DNA of 64,000 bases from Ceratotherium simum simum. Its lineage: Eukaryota > Chordata > Mammalia > Perissodactyla > Rhinocerotidae. Shown here one piece after another: positions 1 to 12,707 of this stretch; positions within the stretch are counted from its first letter, which is position 1; every line of letters starts with the position of its first letter. A program made the position numbers and the translations under genes. Where the stretch lies: NCBI RefSeq assembly GCF_000283155.1, contig NW_004454182.1:3408100-3472099 (forward strand), in the 5' to 3' direction. The notes under the pieces are model-generated. The model saw nothing but the letters and a program-made list of their open reading frames with translations. It had not been told where the DNA came from and did not search any database.

Positions 1-535
1 TTGCTGTGAAGATTGAATTAGCAAATACTACATTATTGTCCCAGGGGAAATACAAAGTTAGATTCGTATGAGCCTCTGTTCACATTTTCATGACATGATC
101 ATCAATATGTAACCTTGTTTTCTGTGGGTTTCTATGTAAATACACCTTATTATTAATACATATGTGTGTACAGATATATATTTTACATATACGTGTGTGT
201 ATATATATAAATATTAACTCGTTAATGTTGAACTCATGGCCAGCAGCACTCTGACTCATGCCTGCATGAAGCTTATCTAACACACATATATTCTCCATAA
301 GGCATATCAGTCTTCTTGTGCTTAGGAACACTAAACAGCACTTTAGAACTATGCTTGGGGAACATTTTAAACAGTGTGACCACCAACAAAAAACACAAAA
401 ATGCAAAAAATGTGGCACTAAATAGACCATGAAAAGGATGCTTGTTTACTGTGTAAGGGCTAAAACAAGAAGGCAGGGTCACCTTGTTTGACCTCAGATA
501 GGAATGTGCACATTGGGTATGAAATCACCTCAAGT
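1..535. other. AT-rich non-coding sequence with a TA/TG microsatellite
   Basis: No gene is supported. About 160-212 is a degenerate TG/TA simple repeat. Two overlapping minus-strand frames between 80 and 482 have no recognisable domain, are rich in Cys, His, Ile and Phe as expected of AT-rich noise, and one reads through the microsatellite. Confidence 0.6.
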
Positions 536-539
536 ATTG

Positions 540-616
540 ATTTGAGGGTTGCAAATACATTTCAGCAAGTATGCTAACTTGCAAATACGGAACCCGTGAG
601 TAATGAAGGTCAACTG
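540..616. mobile_element. Terminal part of a Tigger/MER2-like DNA transposon
   Basis: The text around 575-616 (AAATACGGAACCCGTGAG followed by AAGGTCAACTG) resembles the terminal inverted repeat of Tigger/MER2-type mariner-like elements, which end in ..GGAACCC..GGCCGACTG next to a TA target. Here the end is directly followed by TA. The opposite terminus was not found, so this is a fragment and the left boundary is uncertain. Confidence 0.4.
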
Positions 617-970
617 TATTTCTAAGTTTCCAAAGTTTGTATTTTTAAATGAGGCTTGTTTTTGTTATTGATTTCTAATTATATTTTGCTTGAGCTGAAT
701 ATGTGGTCAGTAAGTTTTTGATTCTTTTATATTTTTTAATGTTTGTCTTTGTGACATATACTGGACCAATTCAACTTCATTTCTCATGGATGCTTAGAAT
801 GAATGCCTATTCTCTCTTTTGAGCTATGGGATTCCAAATATGTCTACCAAATAAAGCTTATTCGTTGTGTTTTCCAAATTTTAAATTATACTTACTCTAT
901 TTTATCCAAATATTTGATCTATTTGTGTTAAAACATCCCACCACAGGCTGTTCATTTAAAATATTCTGTC

Positions 971-1218
971 TGGGCCAGCCCGGTGGCACAGCTGTTAAGT
1001 GCACGCACTCTGCTTCGGCAGCCCAGGGTTCACAGGTTCGGATCCCGGGTGCGCACCGATGCACTGCTTGTCAAGCCATGCTGTGGCGGCGTCCCATATA
1101 AAGTAGAGGAAGATGGGCATGGATATTAGCCCAGGGCCAGTCTTCCTCAGCAAAAAAGAGGAGGATTGGCATTGTATGTTAGCTCAGGGTGGATCTTCCT
1201 CACCAAAAAAAAAAAAAA
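971..1218 (+). mobile_element. ERE SINE (tRNA-derived)
   Basis: Complete ERE: left end TGGGCCAGCCCGGTGGC, B-box AGGTTCGGATCCCGG near 1035-1050, body with AGGAAGATGGGCA, internal A-rich linker near 1152, and a poly(A) tail ending at 1218. It is flanked by a target duplication ATTCTGTC at 963-970 and 1219-1226. ERE SINEs carry an internal Pol III promoter and are mobilised by L1 machinery. A 91-residue frame over the left half is not a gene. Confidence 0.93.
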
Positions 1219-2375
1219 ATTCTGTCAATGTTTGCTTCATGTAATTTGAGAATATGACTTTTCAGAGTATATAAATCAAGGATTTTTATGTCTTCCAGTA
1301 AGCTGTTTCTTTTATCATTATGTAGTGACTGACTTTCCATAATATGTTTTGTACATTTTCTTTTGTCTGATATTAATATAGTTTTTTAATTTTATTTAGA
1401 ATATTATTTTCATGGACTAATTATTCCATCTTTTTAAGCCCAGCTTTTCTGAGTTATCATGATATATGTGTATTTCTTACAAAGAATATATGGCTAGATT
1501 TTATTTTTTAATTTAATACTGCCAGACTCTCAGTCTTTCAAAATAGATTAAATTAATTTATATCTATTGAGATTACTGATGCATTTTTGTGTTTTCTTAA
1601 TTATCATGTTACCCTTGCTTTTATTCCTCCTTTGTTTTCTGGAGTATGGTTTTTAAAATTATATTTCTTCTTCTGTTAGCTTCAATATCTTATTGTTGAT
1701 ATTTGAGTAGTTACTTTTAAATTTTAAAATATACACTTAATAAATTTTAAGTGTATTTTTTAAAAGTACACTCCTGAGATCTACACAAAAAATTAGGTAT
1801 TGTGTCTATGCATCTTTGTAGGAACTATTATGATTTTATTACTTAATGTTTTAGTTTTACTGTATTTTTATCATCTTCCCCAACCTAGACATTATTTTAG
1901 TCATTAATTTTCAGTCAATGATTATTTAGCTTAACCTACATGTATACCAACATTTGCTCAAAATTGCTTCTTAATTCATAATCTTTTTTTTTGAAATCAG
2001 GTTTCCAGTTTCCTTCTTACTGAATATATTATGGAAAAAGAAGCAAAGACTGAGAGTATATAATTGTTGTGGTTTATTTGTTTCCTTCAAATAGGCTTCA
2101 ATTAAGTATACATTCTCAAACTTTGTGTCCCAACCCCCCCATTTCTATTCTCCCTCTTGAACAGTGCTTTAGCTGGATATAGAATTCAAAGGTTACAATT
2201 ATGTTTTCTCAGCATTTTGAAAATGTAATCTCACAGTCTTCGGCGTGTTGAGTTTATCTATTCAGAGGGTTTAAAATTTTATCTATCCTGGAAAATTATC
2301 AACCAAATCATTTTGAATATTGTTTCTCAACATTCTGTTATTCTCTCCTGAAAGTTGAAAAATATTCTTATTTTC

Positions 2376-2625
2376 TTTTTTTTTTTTTGTGAGTAAGATT
2401 CACTCTGAGCTAACATCTGTTGCCAATCTTCCTCTTTCTTTTGTTGCTTGAGGAAGATTTGCCCTGAGCTAACATCTGTGCCAATCTTCCTCTATTTTGT
2501 ATGTAGGATGCCACCACAGCATGGCTGACGAATGGTGTAGGTCCCACTCTGGATCTGAGCCTACAGACCTGGGCCGCTGAAGCAGAGTGCACCAGGTTTA
2601 ACCACTACACCATGGGGCCAGCCCC
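2376..2625 (-). mobile_element. ERE SINE (minus)
   Basis: Reverse-complement ERE. It starts at a T-run (2376-2388), continues through two GAGCTAACATCTGT body repeats and the CCACCACAGCATGGCTG segment, and ends with GGGGCCAGCCCC at 2614-2625. It is moderately diverged: the B-box region reads ATCTGAGCCTACAG. It lies inside old L1 sequence. The target duplication is not clear because both flanks are T-rich. Confidence 0.92.
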
Positions 2626-2800
2626 TATTTTTTTCTCTTACATGTAGATATCTTTATCACTTTGAAATGCATTCTGTTTAATATCTCAGTGATTCTTCTA
2701 TTAGGGTACCGTTGCTCACTGAGTCATAGACATATTTCCACACAGCAAGTGTGTATTTCCTTCTCCCTATAGCTATTTTTCTATTTTGGGACAAATTTTA

Positions 2801-4774
2801 CATTAATTTGTGGGTTTGAAGACTCATGCTTCAGCTGGATGGTATAAACTGGACTCCATATCTATGTGAGGTAGAGACTTGGGGTTTTATTTCTCACCAA
2901 TGATAGTTTATTTTCTGAACTGAGGTAGAGAGATGATCTTACTTGTAACCTCCATAGGTCAGTAAATATATTTGCTATTAGTAATTCTTTTCCTGAGAAG
3001 CAGCTCTTTTAGGGACCTAGCATTATGAAAGAGAGAGTTCTCAGTTTATCCTACCACCAATTTTCTTTCTTTCTTTTGAGATCACCTTTTCATTATATTT
3101 TATATTATGCTAATTAAAATGTTAATTATATGGATTACATTTATATTTAATATTTATATTATATTATTCATATCATATCATTTTATTTTTTTAAGAGTTA
3201 CAAAAGTTGAGGACACCTCCTGGAAGTTAGATCAAAAAGAAAAAAATCCACAAAAAGAAAAGAAAGACAATAAAAGTCAATGGTCACCGAGGAGGTCCAA
3301 TATAATTTTATTTTTTATTACATAACTTTCATCTCACATTTCTGTTTGTTCTAGCAAGAGCAGAATTCATACTGGCTTAATATCACACGTGGAAAAAAAC
3401 AAAAGTCACTATCTTTTTCTAATTCTTTCAATAAGGTTTTATTCACACTACTATAAAGACAATATTAAGTTAATATATTTACAATACCTTGGCTTGTTTT
3501 CTACTTACGTAAATTTTTTCTAAATTTCAATATTCAGTTGTGACCAATTTGAATATTTATAACCGGTATTTCTCACTTAGTGGGAATTATTGTATATGTT
3601 TTAATAAGAGAAAATTTAAGAAAATATAGCATAACCATCCTTACAATTAAGCTTTTATATGGCTTTAAAGTATGAAATTGCCTTGGGAAGAATTTAACAT
3701 ATTTCAATATAAAAAATATCAACTTCAACAACAGGTAATTTATGTAACATATGAAATATACTTTTCTTAATTTCTGGAAAGGCACTACAAATAGGACCCT
3801 CAAGTCCCTAAGGGGCAGGCAGGAGTGAGGGGAACTCTCCAGCACCCTTTGGGACTCTCTACATTTACTGATGATAAAACTAAAATAATTTCTTTTAATG
3901 ACATCCACGGCTGATGGTGCATCAGTAATAAGCACTCTACTTTAATAAAAACCTCGTTTTCTGCTCAGGAAGCTGATAGACACATTGGTGGGGAAATTTG
4001 GTCACTGGAAATCTCAGAGGCTTTGAGTGGTAGTGATCCATCACCTCAGCTTCCTGGTTCCTAGATGTGTGAACTACAGCAGGCAGCATCCTCGTTGTGC
4101 TTTAGATTCCCTATTTGAATATAGAGTGTAATAGTCCTCATCTTATAGTCCTACTGCTTTTCATAGAGTATGGGGTTAGGTACGATTATTGTTATAATCA
4201 CGAATGACACACGAAATACCTCCCAATATCTATTTATTTTTGCTGGAGTTTTCCTCCAGATATGTTTGAAATGAGGAGGACATTAGAGATCCTCTATGAC
4301 AATCTCATGCCCACTATGTCATTCCTTTCATAACACCCACAACAGCTGGCCATCCAGCCTTGTTTCTGGCTGTGCATGTTCAGCTATGCGATACTCCCTA
4401 TTTTCATGGCACCATGTTTTACATTAATAGTGGAAAATATTAAAAAGGCATGTGTATTATTAAAATGTGTTTTCCCTCCAAATCATAGCATCCCAGTATT
4501 GTCCCTTAGAGAGACAATTCTTAACATTTTTAATCCATGTCTTCTGATAATTATACAAACCTGGCAGATGGTATCTCCTCTCCAGTTCTCCTACCCCATC
4601 AAAAATGCTGAATCACCCTGGGAAAATACCACGTCATCTTCCCTTAAGAGTCACAATTAGAAATCTCTTTGTCAAACTACGCTTCTTCCTCTCTTTGACA
4701 TTATGGTAGCTCACTAGTTAAGAATTACCACTCTAAAGCCCTACGTATTTAATATTTTACTATTCCACAGGTAA
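2801..4774. other. Unique AT-rich sequence, no gene seen
   Basis: No coding signature. The 120-codon minus-strand frame at 3573-3935 and the 94-codon plus frame at 4376-4660 have no domain, no conserved motif and AT-driven composition. No young repeat is evident. Confidence 0.5.
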
Positions 4775-4865
4775 AAAGAAGGAAATTGTTTGTCAAGTGC
4801 CTACTCTATGCCAGACATTGTACTAAGAGTTCTACTCACTCTATCAGTTATCAAAGGGGGTTATT
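4775..4865 (-). mobile_element. MIR/L2-type fragment
   Basis: The phrase AAGTGCCTACTCTATGCCAG then ACATTGTACTAAGAGTTCTA follows the reverse complement of the MIR/L2 3' motif (…GAGCACCTACTATGTGCCAG…). It is short and diverged. Confidence 0.45.
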
Positions 4866-5624
4866 GGGACAGAGTCCTTTGTAATAAAATGTTGTAAAAT
4901 GTTATGATTTCATTCACGTTATCTCTGATTACATAAGTTATTTTAAAATCAATCATATTGTTAAATCATACTGAATTTGTAGTTAACCAAAAATTCCAAA
5001 GTTTTATTTTCCACTCCATAAATTCCTATTCTTAGAGAGACTCTGTCCTTTTATGGCGTAATCAACTCTTTTTTATTTAAATGCAGTAATCCATTCATAT
5101 TTATAGCTATAACAATTTGTATTTTGTTTTGCTCTATTTTCATTTCTGGGATATATGAAAATCTCAATTCTTTCTTATCACATTAGCCATGGTTTCCAAC
5201 TTTTAATCATTTTATGTTTTGATTAGCATGGCATTTCTAAGTTCAAGTTGTTGATTAAAATACTACCCAGAACATGATCAAAGCATTTTTCTCTTCAACA
5301 TACTACTGGAAAAAAATCATCCTGTGCTAACTTTGGTGTTCAGTGCTAGTGTACTTTTTTGTCATCTGCAAATATTCCTAACTTCCGTCTGACTAAGACA
5401 CTTTTATTTTCTCTCAAGTTCTCTGCTATAAAAGGCCCTGTCAAATGTCGTTGTAAAATCAAGATGCTTTATGTGAATGGCCTTATTTTAATTTACCAAT
5501 TTAGCAACTCTATTAAAAATAGAAATGATTTCAATTTAGAATGACTTATTCTTAGTGACCTCATACTGACTGTTAGGAAATTCTGCTTCCCTTTTTCTCC
5601 TATATGTTCATAAACATTTTATGT

Positions 5625-5880
5625 ATTAATAGTATTGTTAAGAAAATCATGTTTTGAGTGCTAATTTTATTCTAAGAAATATCTTGGTATTAGTCTTTTT
5701 TATCTTCTAAACAACCTCCTTAGGTAGAAACTATTATTATATTCATTTTGTCCAAGAGGTAAACAAAGTTTAGGAAGCATAGTTAATTTTCACAAAGACA
5801 CAAAACTATGAAATTGTGAGGCCAGAGATGAAATCCACATCTGTCTAACTATGAGTCCTACTCTTTAGCTCCATTCTATA
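5625..5880 (-). mobile_element. MIR SINE fragment (minus)
   Basis: Text near 5740-5870 (AGAGGTAAACAAAGTTTAGG, then a CACAAAGACACAAAACTAT segment, then ATGAAATCCACATCTGTCT) follows the reverse complement of the MIR consensus: the gauge 'gaggaaactgaggc / cacacagctagtaag / gatttgaacccaggtctgtct' is recognisable with many substitutions. It is an ancient, inactive tRNA-derived SINE. Confidence 0.6.
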
Positions 5881-7246
5881 AATATTTCTATGGTTTTCCT
5901 TGGAAGCAACGTCAAATTTGTTCTTCTGTAGTTTCCAAAATATACTTTTATCTACTTTAAAAATCATGGCAACCAATTATTTTCCTTGTATTTCAAGAAA
6001 TTTATTAACAATGAAATTTTGATCCTGCCTACTAGAAACCCTTTGCAGTCTGGGATGTGATTTGCCTGGTTATAACAATTTAAACATATTTAGCAGTTAG
6101 GTTATTTTTACTCTATCTTGACATCTGGAGTTTCAGTGATCTCTTAATATCGTAAATATTAATCATGGACATTATTACTGGTGAAGAAGATGACTATAAA
6201 AAAGGAGAATTTGAGATATTGAGTTCTTCTTTACCTCTATCATTGTTAACATAAAAATATTATCCCTACACCAAGAAATCTTTCGTTTCCCTTTTATGCT
6301 TCTTATTGCATATTTGAGAATGTACTTTCTTTGTCCTTAGTGTTTTTAATAAGTGGGCACATTTGGGACTTTAGTCTTCTTTATACAATTTTATATATTC
6401 ATGCAATTTTTTAACAAGCTTCAAGTAATCCAATTGTTTTTTATAAAAAGAAGATTTATGGATGTAGATAAAGAGATTTTTTAAATAAATAATTTTTGGA
6501 CCATATCTAGCATTTATAGTACTTTTATATGGTTTAAAATGGAAAAACACAACCCTCTGGGTAGGAAATGACAAGAGCTACCCTTTCTTCTGAGCTGGTA
6601 CAGCCCCTTCTATGGTGAGTTGGTTGACTGGAGATCATCATCTAGATGCCAGCCCCAACTCCCTCCCTTGGCTGGACAACAGCCTGCACATCTTTATACC
6701 TTCTATAATTCCCATTTGCCCAGATAGTTGCACTTGCTATGTGTTCACATAGCAATTCATACTTTTTCTATCATAGAGATTATCATAACAGTTCCTTGGA
6801 TCGTAGCTCTATGATGCCAGGATTAGTCATATCTTTTCCACCATCATATCCCTACAAATATGATATTCCTCGGAACACATATTATTTTCAATGTTCAATA
6901 TTTGAAAAAAGGCCAACAGTACTGAGATCTCTGAGAAACTTAAGTTACTCATTATGTCCAAATGGCCAACTTTATTTGTTGATTCAAATTAAATTCTGTG
7001 CATTGCTTCCTCAACATACATAGAAATATAATTATCTGATTTATCATATGTTGTCATTTATCAGGATGAGACATTTTATAGGTGCCTGGAGAGAAATGTT
7101 TCAAATTTATTATATCATGCACACATTTTATAATCAAAGTTAGAAAAGAAAAGTAATTTTTTCCTTTTTAATTGAATGGTCTTTAAGATTTTGTTTCCAT
7201 AACAAAATTACTTCTTTATTTTAACTAAAGCAACTGATAGCTACTT
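5881..7246. other. Unique AT-rich sequence, no gene seen
   Basis: No repeat or exon is recognised with confidence. The small frames at 6371-6574 (minus) and 6739-7023 (plus) have no domain features. Part of 6735-6790 faintly resembles L2 sequence. Confidence 0.45.
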
Positions 7247-7822
7247 GATCATGGTCCCTTGTTCAATAATCCCTGCATATAAAATGCTACTCTTCTTGGA
7301 TTTTTTTCCTTTATGAGACTTTTTTAAACAAGTTATTTCCCCCCACTGCTCTACTCCAACCTCCAGACCCATAACTGTAAAATTATTTTCACATGCTTAC
7401 ATTAGAATGCATTATATTTCCTATTTAAATTAACATGTACGTGTATATGTACAAACTATTCATATATAAGTTCACAAGTACTATTATTAGCACTATTTCT
7501 ATTATTCCCTACTGAAAATTATTGTGTAACACCAGATCATGGTCCCTTGTTCAATAATCCCTGCATATAAAATGCTACTCTTCTTGGATTTTTTTCCTTT
7601 ATGAGACTTTTTTAAACAAGTTATTTCCCCCCACTGCTCTACTCCAACCTCCAGACCCATAACTGTAAAATTATTTTCACATGCTTACATTAGAATGCAT
7701 TATATTTCCTATTTAAATTAACATGTACGTGTATATGTACAAACTATTCATATATAAGTTCACAAGTACTATTATTAGCACTATTTCTATTATTCCCTAC
7801 TGAAAATTATTGTGTAACACCA
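7247..7822. repeat. Perfect 288-bp tandem duplication (two copies)
   Basis: Copy 1 is 7247-7534 and copy 2 is 7535-7822. By eye, line for line, the two are identical, including T-runs, C-runs and ACGTGTATATGTAC. The outer junctions share only GA: the left flank is ..CTTGA|TCATGG and the right flank ..ACACCAGA|ATCAC. That fits a tandem duplication formed through 2-bp microhomology. No coding content. The lack of divergence means either a very recent event or an assembly duplication. Confidence 0.95.
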
Positions 7823-10550
7823 GAATCACTTCTATCCCTCATGATATACCTAATTTCTTCTATGATATCTAATTTCATAAATTTGGTTTCCCATTTTTCT
7901 TCCTCCTTTCCAGTTTATCTTAAAAAGATTGCTTATCAGTTGACAATTCTTCCTCCCATCCCATTATTTTCTCTCTTTTTCTTATCAGGAGTAAGCTTCT
8001 TTACTGCTAAAATTCATTGTCCAAACATCTTTAATTGAACAAATATTTAATTCCTCTAGCTTATTTTCTCTTTCCAAATCTCTACCTTAGACCAAAAATA
8101 AGAGAGTACAGTACTTACTATGGCTAAATTCCAGTGTTGTGCTGCACAGGATCATAAAAATCACTAGAGAAACACTTCAGATCAGCAGAAATTGTTAAAA
8201 GTCTGCAATTCAGCGAGTCTTGACTGTCTGTTTCACATGTCAGGTACACTCTCCAATAAAGGAGCATGACATTTATCTTGTCATATCTACAAATCAAGCT
8301 CCATGTTCCTCAGCGAGGGGGTACCACATACTAAAAAACTTGGTGATACTTGAATTAATAGAATAAATGAGTGAGCGAATGAATGAATGGATGAACGTTA
8401 GTGAGCAAAAAGATCCCATGCATTTGCTTGTCTTTATCAGTGTCCTTGTGAGTATATGAAACAGGGAATTCTGCTGCTTCTTGTAATATTCTCACTTCAC
8501 GTTTTATTAGAAAGGCTTTGTAATGGCTTGTAAATCCAGATGTATACACGTTCTCTTTCTTTTTGTTTTTTCTTCTGTGAATTTTTCATTGCTTCACCTG
8601 CTATTTTCATTGGTATTATCTCTTTCTCCTTGGCATTTTTTTCTGGTTTTATTCTTGTATTCTTTCTCTTATTCTCTCCTAGCCTTTTAGCCTTTGAAAA
8701 ACCTCAGTGCATAGAGAGATGTTCCTGGAGCCCTTTAACCTTCTCCTTTAGCAGAGAAACCAGCTTACATTTATAGCATACATAATTGGTGGCTACCTGA
8801 GGCAAAAGACAAACTTAGCATACACTCTGAAATAGTTCCCTTGGTGTCCGCACTTCTTCAAGTTAAACTCAAGTCCTTTGTGACTCTTTCTGGAATGTCT
8901 TTGTGCTCTGTCAAGTCACACTGACAGCTAGTTATACCTGTTTGCTGTGGGCTCATGATCTCATGGGTGCTACTGCCCTTAAGACTGGCTGACCATTGTA
9001 ATCTCCTGATGTAATTCTCTGATAACTTGGTCACTCCTGCTACGTATCAATAATTCATGGCTAATAGGTGTCAAGCCTTGATCCCTTCAACAAAAGCTAT
9101 ATTGTTTAATTCATATTCTTGAAAGCATTGCTGCAAAACATTTCATTAACCAACTCTCATTTATTTAACAAAGTATCTATACACAAGCTTAAAGGTGATT
9201 TGTGTGTGTATATTATAATTTGTTGCCATGTAATTAAGCACATTGAAACATACATACCTGTCAAAATAAGAAATTTAAACTAGCTTGCTGTTTATTTGAA
9301 GAAAGGCAAATTGGAAAGAACTATATACTGTCTTTATCCCATTAATAACTCAGAATTTAATGTTGCCTATATTTAATGTAAAGATATTTTGATAAGATAC
9401 CACATAGTCATTAAAGAATATCCAAAGCACTTTTAGTGATACTCAGGCAATAGGGGCATACCTCAAGTTTAAAAATGAAACCCAGGGTTACAGAAGCTAT
9501 AATGGATAGTCTAGAAATAATCCTAAGAAGAACTTAATAAAATTGAAAGACTCAATTTGAAAATTTGGCTTGCTAGTGATACTTCTGACTCTTAAACTTT
9601 ATAGTGATTCTTTTTGCACGTGTGTGTTTACACACACACACACACTTTGATTTTTTTATTGATTATATTCAAAAGAGAGTTGGCTAAAAACATATAGAGA
9701 ATATGAGAAAATTGATAACTATTTGTTATTTTGATTACAAAACTATAACTTGTTTGAAAAATCACTGACTTTTATTCTGTAAAATGTGAAAAAGTAGAAC
9801 AAAGCATAGCAACTTTCAAAGAAAGATGTCAGCATAACATCTGTGTCTTCGTAATTCTATGCCACATATCGGGAGGTCAAAGCACATTCTGAAAGGATGA
9901 AACCACATGTTTAAAGTTTTCTATGTCAAATGCATGAGAAAGAAAATCATTCCTTCTACCATAAAATTTCGACTTAGTTATTCACAGTATAGCACCTTCA
10001 AAGACCAACCTGGAAAAGAAATTTTGGTGAATAATTTATAAGTTAAAAGTAAAGCCAAGGGTGCAATCCAATATATATATAAATGTTGTCTTAGAGCACA
10101 TAGAACTCAGACAACATATTAAAGTGTGGAGAGAAACAAACAAAACAAAACAAAGTTTATATTTACATGAAAAATAAAAATTGCCTTTAAGAAAATAGTT
10201 AGGTCATAAATACACCGAAAGTATGATACTGTGAAGCACCATAACCTAGTTTAAAAGTTTTGAAAGATATATGTGTATATATAAGTATTTTTTGAAGAAG
10301 TAGCAGGATTCTAAAAAATAGCTAAAAATATCTTTGAACATCTAATTCTTAACATTTTCACGTATAATATCAGTGTTGCTGAAATAGAAAAAAAATGACA
10401 GAGAAAATAAAAGAAATATTTTCCTCTTTAAAATGTTAAACCAAAAAACTACTATTTTATATCTTCCAACTTTCTTGAGCCTTGTATGGTTCATACAGCT
10501 CATTCACTTATCCACTCTCAACCTCCAACTCATAGTTATTTTTATTTGTT
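7823..10550. other. Unique AT-rich sequence with short simple repeats
   Basis: No gene supported. A GAAT-type tetranucleotide run lies at about 8363-8395. A mirrored GTGTGTGT-TT-ACACAC dinucleotide tract lies at 9619-9646. The frames at 8355-8549 and 8540-8776 show only hydrophobic AT-rich composition. Confidence 0.5.
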
Positions 10551-10554
10551 TTTA

Positions 10555-11690
10555 AACCTTTTTATTGAGGTATGATTGATTGACATATAAATAGCTGTAC
10601 ATATTTAATGCATACAACTTCATGAGTTTGGAGATAAGTATACACCCATGAAACCATCACCGCAATCTCACCTTCATCACCTACAAAAGTTTCCTCCACC
10701 CTCTTTATTTATTGATATTGATTGATTTTTGTTGATAAAAACATTTAACATAATATCTACCCTCTTAGCAAAATTTTAAGTATATAATACAGTATGTTAA
10801 CTATAGGCAGTATGCTATAGGGAAGATCTCTAGGACTTAGTTATCTTGTATAACTGCAACTTTGTATACTTTGACTAATACCTCCCCATTTTCTCCTCCC
10901 ACCAGCCCCTGGCAACCACCATTCTGCTCTCTGCTTCTATGAGGTTGACTATTCTAGATTCCTCATATAAGTGGTATCATATAATATTTGTCCTTCCATA
11001 TCTGTCTTATTTCACTTGGCATAATGCCTTCCAGGTTCACCCACGTTGTCACAAATGGCAGGATTTCCTTCTTTTTTAAGGCTGAGTAATATTCCATTTT
11101 AAATATATATATATATATATATTTAAATATACACAAATTTTCTTTATTCATTTATCCATTGACAGAAACTTAGATTATTTCCATATTTCAGCTATTGTGA
11201 ATAATGCTACAATAAACAATAAACATTGGAGTATAGATATTTCTTTGAGATCCTGATTTCAATTCCTTTGGATATATACACAGAAGTAGGATTCCTGAAT
11301 CAGATGGTGGTTCTATTTTTAATATCTTGAGGAGCCTCAATACTGTTTTCCACAATGGCTGCGCTAATTTACATTCCCATCAACAGTACATAAGAGTTCC
11401 AATTTCTCCACATCCTTGCCAACATTTGTTATTTTTTGGATACTAGCCAACCTAACAGGTGTGAGGTGTTATCTCATTGTGCTTTTAATTTGCATTTCCC
11501 TGATGATTAGTGATGTTGCATACTTTTTCATATACTTGTTGTCCATATCTATGTCTTTTTCGGAGAAATACCTATTCAGTTCCTTGGTCCATTTTTTAAT
11601 TGAGTTATTTGGGTTTTTTTGCTTTTGGGTTGTAGGAGTTCCTTATATATTTTGGTTATTAACTCTTTATCAAATATGTTTGTTTTTATT
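10555..11690 (-). mobile_element. Old L1 3' end (3'UTR plus ORF2 C-terminus), minus
   Basis: Read on the minus strand this is a 5'-truncated L1. Its ORF2 C-terminal part spans about 11690-10960 and the L1M-type 3'UTR spans about 10960-10555. A surviving minus frame (10963-11151) has the ORF2 signature MEYYSALKKKEILPFVTTW. A (TA)n expansion at 11101-11124 lies just before that motif. Antisense landmarks include GGCTGAGTAATATTCCATT and TTTGCATTTCCCTGATGA. Stops and indels show it is dead, and no poly(A) tail remains. Confidence 0.9.
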
Positions 11691-12028
11691 ATCCATCTAT
11701 ACATTATATTAATTTATATTAACATCAGCCTCCATCAGAGCAGACATGGATGGTGGCTTCTATGGAGGTAAGGATCCTGACACTGTGATGGCAAAAAGCA
11801 GAGTTAAGAGTTCCATAATTATTAAAATGTTGACAAATTTATTATTCAAGGTATTAATAATATAAGGAAGCTGTAGCCCATTTGGGGTGGAATTATAGGC
11901 TATTAATCAGAGAGAAAAAGATTTGAATCCTGGTTCTGCCATTTAAATTGTATGATTTGGGGAAAGCTATTTGACTGATTTGAATCACAGTGTTCACATC
12001 TTTTAAGGGATACAAAATATATCATTGT
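11691..12028. other. Short unique spacer
   Basis: Lies between the L1 3' fragment and the MLT2-type LTR. No feature recognised. Confidence 0.4.
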
Positions 12029-12707
12029 TGTGATGGTTAAAGTTATGCATCAACCTGGTTAGGCTATGATATCCAGTTGTTTGCTCAAATGCCAGTCTAG
12101 ATGTTGCTGTGATTAACATTTAAATCAGTAGAATTTGAGTAAAACATTTTATTTGACATACTGTGGGTGGATATCATCCAATTAGTTGAAAGCCTTAAGA
12201 ACAAAGACTGAAGTTTCCCAAAGAGGAAAGAATTCTGCCTCCAGATTGCCTTCAGACTCAAGACTACATTTCGCTAGAACTTTCAGCCTGCTAGCCCACC
12301 TTGCAAATTTCAGGCTTTGCAGCCCATGCACGTGAGCCAATTTCTTAAAATAAATTTCTCTCTCGATAGATAAATAGAGATATATAGATTTATATATGTA
12401 ATATATATAAAATATATCGCTACATGTAGAAAAAGATAGATATAGAGTATTTCTATATACATATATATAGATAGAAGTACTATTAGTGTTGTACTATATA
12501 AATGTTATGTTATATATTGTATTCATATATTACATAGATGTTAAATATAACCTATATACTATATAGATACATTGTATATATATTATATAGACGATATACA
12601 GATGTTGTATTAGATGCATATGTGTGTGTGTGTATACACACATATATGTGTATATATACACATGCATACCTTCTATTGATTCTACTTCTTTGGAGAACTC
12701 TAATACA
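12029..12707 (+). mobile_element. MLT2-type ERV-L LTR (plus) with a microsatellite inside
   Basis: It starts TGTGATGGTTAAAG and ends GAACTCTAATACA, the termini of the MLT2-type LTRs that belong to ERV-L. Other landmarks are GTCTAGATGTTGCTGTGA, AATCAGTAGAATTTGAG, CATCCAATTAGTTGAAAGCC and an AAAATAAA signal near 12347. Between about 12355 and 12660 the LTR has expanded into an AT/GT-rich simple repeat. It faces the opposite way to the related LTR at 14479-14877. Flanking 5-mers are ATTGT (left) and AATTC (right), so it shows no target duplication of its own. Confidence 0.75.
12355..12660. repeat. AT-rich compound microsatellite
   Basis: Long run of TATA, GATA and TG/CA dinucleotide-like repeats near the U5 end of the MLT2-type LTR. 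Overlapping open frames on both strands here, rich in YIYI and VYTH, arise from the repeat and are not genes. Confidence 0.9.

Larger units (their letters stand above)
690..2800 (-). mobile_element. Old L1 fragment (5'/upstream region), interrupted by two EREs
   Basis: The T-rich text of 1230-1760 and 2040-2370 reads like the antisense of the 5' region of ancient mammalian L1 (L1M-type) elements: phrases such as the one around 2165-2230, with ATATAGAATTCAAAGGTTA followed by a CAGCATTTTGAAAATGTAAT-like segment, are typical. Two ERE SINEs at 971-1218 and 2376-2625 split it. No coding frame survives. Outer boundaries and exact subfamily are uncertain. Confidence 0.4.
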
